A DNA stretch of 64,000 nucleotides, taken from Microvirga sp. KLBC 81. Lineage in GTDB: Bacteria > Pseudomonadota > Alphaproteobacteria > Rhizobiales > Beijerinckiaceae. The notes beneath the pieces were generated by a model, which ran no database searches, was not told the origin of the DNA, and worked only from the letters and a program-made list of their open reading frames with translations. This document shows, one piece after another, positions 61,562 through 64,000 of the stretch; the first letter of the stretch is position 1; each line of letters opens with the position of its first letter. The stretch covers positions 1-64,000 of the forward strand of contig NZ_QDAH01000021.1 of the NCBI RefSeq assembly GCF_003075415.1, written 5' to 3'. Position numbers and translations under genes: made by a program.

Positions 61562-62532
61562 TAGGAGACGGATGGCCAGAAGGTCTTTTGGTCAAAGGCC
61601 TTCGCTTGGCCGACGAGCTTGCCTCCTCCAATCTGGACCAGGATAGCATAAAGATCGGCGGCCGCCTTCCGCTCTGCCTCCGACCACCGCTCCGGAATGC
61701 CAACCCGGAATCCCTCCTGAAGTGCGGCCAAGACAGCCGGGTCGGTGGTGCCGAGTTGCGGAGCCAGACGCACCCACTCTTCCTCCGAGCTTGCAAGCAG
61801 CGCCTTGGCCTCTCGGGAAGCCGCGACGAAGCCCTGCAGGGCGGCCTCCTCACGACCGGCCCACTCCTCACGAAAGGCATAGCCGAGCATCGGCACATCT
61901 CCACCGATGCCGAGACGGCGGAGTATCTCCGTCACCGTCAGGAGCGGCCGGGCTCCTGACGCCTCAAGACGGGCAGCGTAATGCCAGTACGTGAGCACGG
62001 CATCGATGCGTCCGCGCGCCAGTTCCTCGTTCAGAAGCGGCGGGGCCCCAAAGACAGGCTCGACTGCCTCCGCAAAATCAACCCCCAGTTCCTTCTGCGC
62101 ATAAGCCCGAAGAAGAAGCCAGCTTTTGTCGAGAGGCCCACCAACAACTCCGATCCGCTTGCCTTTAAGGTCGCGGAGACTTTCAATGCTCGAACCCGGC
62201 AGGATCATGAGCGCGCCCACGGCCCGCGAATAGGGAACAAAGCTGAAGGCCACCCCCTCGCCGCGCTGGCGTGCAACCCAGGGCCAGTCGGTGACAATCA
62301 TGTCTACCGCACCCGCCTGCAAGGCCACCTTAGCCGCCTCGTTAGAGGCGAATTCAGTCGGGACAACGGCGATGTCATGCCTGCGGTCGAGCCCGTGATG
62401 CCGGATGGTATCGACTTCCCAAGCGACTGTACCGAACTTGAGTAGACCAACCTTGATCTTGTGGTCGTCCTGAGCCCTTGCAGGCCCTAAGACGATCAAG
62501 GCAAGGATAAACCAGGCAACTCTGAGACACAT
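61558..62532 (-). CDS. periplasmic binding protein of nitrate/taurine-type importer
   Basis: A 324-residue exported protein (signal to about residue 20, ARA). It shows KVGLLKFGTVAWEVDTIRHH, FASNEAAKVALQAGAVDMIV, RIGVVGGPLDKSWLLLRAYA and RIDAVLTYWHYAARLEASGA, as in SsuA/TauA-like proteins. ATG 62532 is preferred: AAGGGG precedes it and the signal peptide follows at once; a start at 62607 would add 25 polar residues. Substrate unknown; placement with the PQQ/XoxF genes suggests a role in that system. Confidence 0.87.
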   Translation of the reverse strand: MCLRVAWFILALIVLGPARAQDDHKIKVGLLKFGTVAWEVDTIRHHGLDRRHDIAVVPTEFASNEAAKVALQAGAVDMIVTDWPWVARQRGEGVAFSFVPYSRAVGALMILPGSSIESLRDLKGKRIGVVGGPLDKSWLLLRAYAQKELGVDFAEAVEPVFGAPPLLNEELARGRIDAVLTYWHYAARLEASGARPLLTVTEILRRLGIGGDVPMLGYAFREEWAGREEAALQGFVAASREAKALLASSEEEWVRLAPQLGTTDPAVLAALQEGFRVGIPERWSEAERKAAADLYAILVQIGGGKLVGQAKAFDQKTFWPSVSY

Positions 62533-62568
62533 GGTCGGCCCCTTGCAAGTAATGGCCCCCGTCAACGG

Positions 62569-62584
62569 CCAAGCTTCGGCTTGG
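62569..62584. other. UUCG-loop hairpin in the leader of the 17-gene run
   Basis: CCAAGC-TTCG-GCTTGG is a 6-bp stem with a UUCG loop on the plus strand (CGAA on the minus strand), 37 bases upstream of the first gene of the minus-strand run. The surrounding 62533-62807 holds no gene; promoters for the run should lie here. Confidence 0.4.
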
Positions 62585-62807
62585 TTCCAACTTGCATGGC
62601 TTTTCAAGGCTTCTGCGCCAAGAAGGACGCCCGATCCCTATCTCTATTCCTATCTCTTGGGATCAAGCCAGGAAATCCCCTGCCCTTCAGGAACGTCCGG
62701 TGTACCTGCCTTGGCGGACGCTCGGCCTTCTTCCATGATGCGTCAAGGCTGGATCCTCGGGGATGGTCTTCGAGAGGCATGCAGCGCAGCACGCAATTGG
62801 CAAGCGC

Positions 62808-63887
62808 TCATTCCGGAAGTCTCCGTCCTGTCATGGCATCGAAGATGTGCAGCTTGGACGCAGGCAACTCGTAAGAGATGCTCGTCCCGACGGTATAGTC
62901 GGCTCGTTCCAGGACAAAGGCCTTCAGGGCATAATGCATTGCTCTGATATGAACGATCGTTCCCAGACCCATCGGCTCCACCAATTCGACATGGCCGGTC
63001 ACTCCCCCGTCCGTTGTGGGGGAGATCCGAACGTCTTCAGGGCGAATCCCTACCCTCACGGCTTGGCCGTCTCGTCCGTGGGCAAGTGGAATTGGTGAAA
63101 TTCGTTCTCCCGATCCAAGCTCGACGGATCGCCGTTCTCCGTCATAACGGAACGTGCCCTCAAGGATGTTGATGGCAGGTGAGCCGATAAAACCAGCCAC
63201 AAACAGGTTTGTTGGGCGCTCGTAAAGGTCCAGCGGCGTTCCAACCTGCTGGATGACGCCGCCATTCATGGCAACGATGCGGTCGGCGAGGGTCATGGCC
63301 TCGACCTGATCGTGCGTGACATAGATCGACGTGGTGCCGAGCTCCCGGTGGAGCTTCTTGATCTCAACGCGCATCTGCTCGCGCAGCCGTGCATCAAGGT
63401 TCGACAAAGGCTCGTCGAAGAGAAATGCCTTCGGCTGCCGCACGATGGAGCGGCCCATGGCGACGCGCTGGCGCTGACCTCCCGAAAGAGTGCGGGGCTT
63501 GCGGTCCAAGAGTGCCTCCAGACCGAGCTTGGAGGCCGCCGCGGAAACGACACTGGCCATACGCTCCGCGGGCGTCCCTCGGAGCCTGAGGCTGTAGCTC
63601 ATGTTGTCCCGCACGGTCATGTGCGGGTAGAGAGCATAAGACTGGAAGACCATCGCGATGTCGCGGTCCTTCGGGGCAAGCTCGTTCACAACGTGCCCTC
63701 CGATGCGGATCGCCCCGCTGGTGATGCCTTCCAGGCCCGCGATCATGCGCAGGAGCGTGGACTTGCCGCATCCGGACGGCCCAACCAGCACCACGAACTC
63801 CCCATCCCGGATCGACAGATCGACGTTATGGAGAACAGGCATAGCCCCGTAGGATTTGCCGACGCCCTGAATTTCGATGGAAGCCAT
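62808..63887 (-). CDS. carbohydrate ABC transporter ATPase (MalK/UgpC family)
   Basis: A 359-residue ATPase: Walker A GPSGCGKSTLLRM, Q-loop MVFQSYALYPHMTV, signature LSGGQRQRVAMGR, Walker B AFLFDEPLSNLDARL and H-loop YVTHDQVEAMTLAD, followed by a C-terminal TOBE domain from about residue 235 (VGIRPEDVRIS). It is 13 bases downstream of a sugar permease that runs off the window; the substrate cannot be told. Confidence 0.95.
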   Translation of the reverse strand: MASIEIQGVGKSYGAMPVLHNVDLSIRDGEFVVLVGPSGCGKSTLLRMIAGLEGITSGAIRIGGHVVNELAPKDRDIAMVFQSYALYPHMTVRDNMSYSLRLRGTPAERMASVVSAAASKLGLEALLDRKPRTLSGGQRQRVAMGRSIVRQPKAFLFDEPLSNLDARLREQMRVEIKKLHRELGTTSIYVTHDQVEAMTLADRIVAMNGGVIQQVGTPLDLYERPTNLFVAGFIGSPAINILEGTFRYDGERRSVELGSGERISPIPLAHGRDGQAVRVGIRPEDVRISPTTDGGVTGHVELVEPMGLGTIVHIRAMHYALKAFVLERADYTVGTSISYELPASKLHIFDAMTGRRLPE

Positions 63888-63900
63888 GTGATGCGAACCT

Positions 63901-64000
63901 TCACCCTTTGACCGCGCCGGCCGTGAGGCCTTGGACGAGGTAGCGTTGAATGAGAAGGAAGAAGAGGCAGGCGGGGATCAGGGCCAGAATACCAGCGGCC
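63901..64000 (-). CDS. carbohydrate ABC transporter permease (MalG-type), partial
   Basis: Only the C-terminal 32 codons are inside the window: translation ends AGILALIPACLFFLLIQRYL, VQGLTAGAVKG, then a stop. This is the standard C-terminus of MalG/UgpE-type permeases (RYLVQGLTAGAVKG). The rest of the gene lies beyond base 64000. Confidence 0.85.
   Translation of the reverse strand, partial: AAGILALIPACLFFLLIQRYLVQGLTAGAVKG

Overview
The window is 64 kb of GC-rich, gene-dense alphaproteobacterial chromosome. A lanthanide-type PQQ alcohol dehydrogenase with a lanthanide-uptake-like ABC module, caa3 oxidase genes, NasS/NasT, many TRAP and TTT (tripartite tricarboxylate) transporters, and a mosaic of intergenic palindromes together suggest a Hyphomicrobiales soil or plant bacterium, perhaps Methylobacteriaceae (Microvirga-like). 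This placement is inferred. I saw no rRNA, tRNA, phage, IS element or CRISPR array.

Layout. (1) 0.3-5.9 kb: an SDR gene, then siroheme and nitrate-regulation genes (hemD-like, cysG, nasS, nasT). The cysG leader carries what looks like an ANTAR-protein RNA target followed by a terminator-like hairpin. (2) 6.0-6.6 kb: a broken SAF-domain oxidoreductase. (3) 6.8-18.2 kb: a tetronate (threonate/erythronate) catabolic island. One arm is pdxA2-tctCBA-ltnD; the other, divergent arm is gntR-otnC-otnI-otnK-SAF oxidoreductase-SBF transporter. A candidate operator lies between them. (4) 18.2-18.6 kb: three intergenic palindromes. (5) 18.6-27.4 kb: a DMT exporter, a LysR regulator, and a divergent operon with an SDR, a split transketolase, a TRAP transporter and a beta-hydroxyacid dehydrogenase; its substrate is unknown. 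(6) 27.4-37.5 kb: a GntR regulator divergent from an aldehyde dehydrogenase, a ribose-type ABC importer with two permeases, an enolase-superfamily sugar-acid dehydratase and a GMC oxidoreductase.

(7) 37.6-43.1 kb: thiamine genes. thiC (-) and thiMED plus a TRAP solute-binding protein (+) diverge from a 0.35-kb gap holding two back-to-back TPP riboswitches. (8) 43.1-47.4 kb: three transcription units whose upstream regions share an identically spaced GGGAACCTT / ATCYAAT promoter. The last of them encodes an ECF sigma factor, so this looks like an autoregulated ECF regulon; it includes a secreted protein, a cupredoxin, a membrane-anchored GH1-like enzyme and a 4-TM protein.

(9) 47.5-62.5 kb: a run of 17 minus-strand genes with mostly 4-nt overlaps. 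It encodes a nitrate/taurine-type ABC importer, a Ped/Lut-like ABC module, a 55-residue membrane protein, XoxF-type alcohol dehydrogenase, XoxJ, a cytochrome c lipoprotein, caa3 oxidase subunits II, I and III, a small membrane protein, CtaG and a further cytochrome c. Read together this is a nearly self-contained route from alcohol through PQQ and cytochrome c to oxygen. (10) 62.8-64.0 kb: the start of a sugar ABC importer, cut by the window edge.
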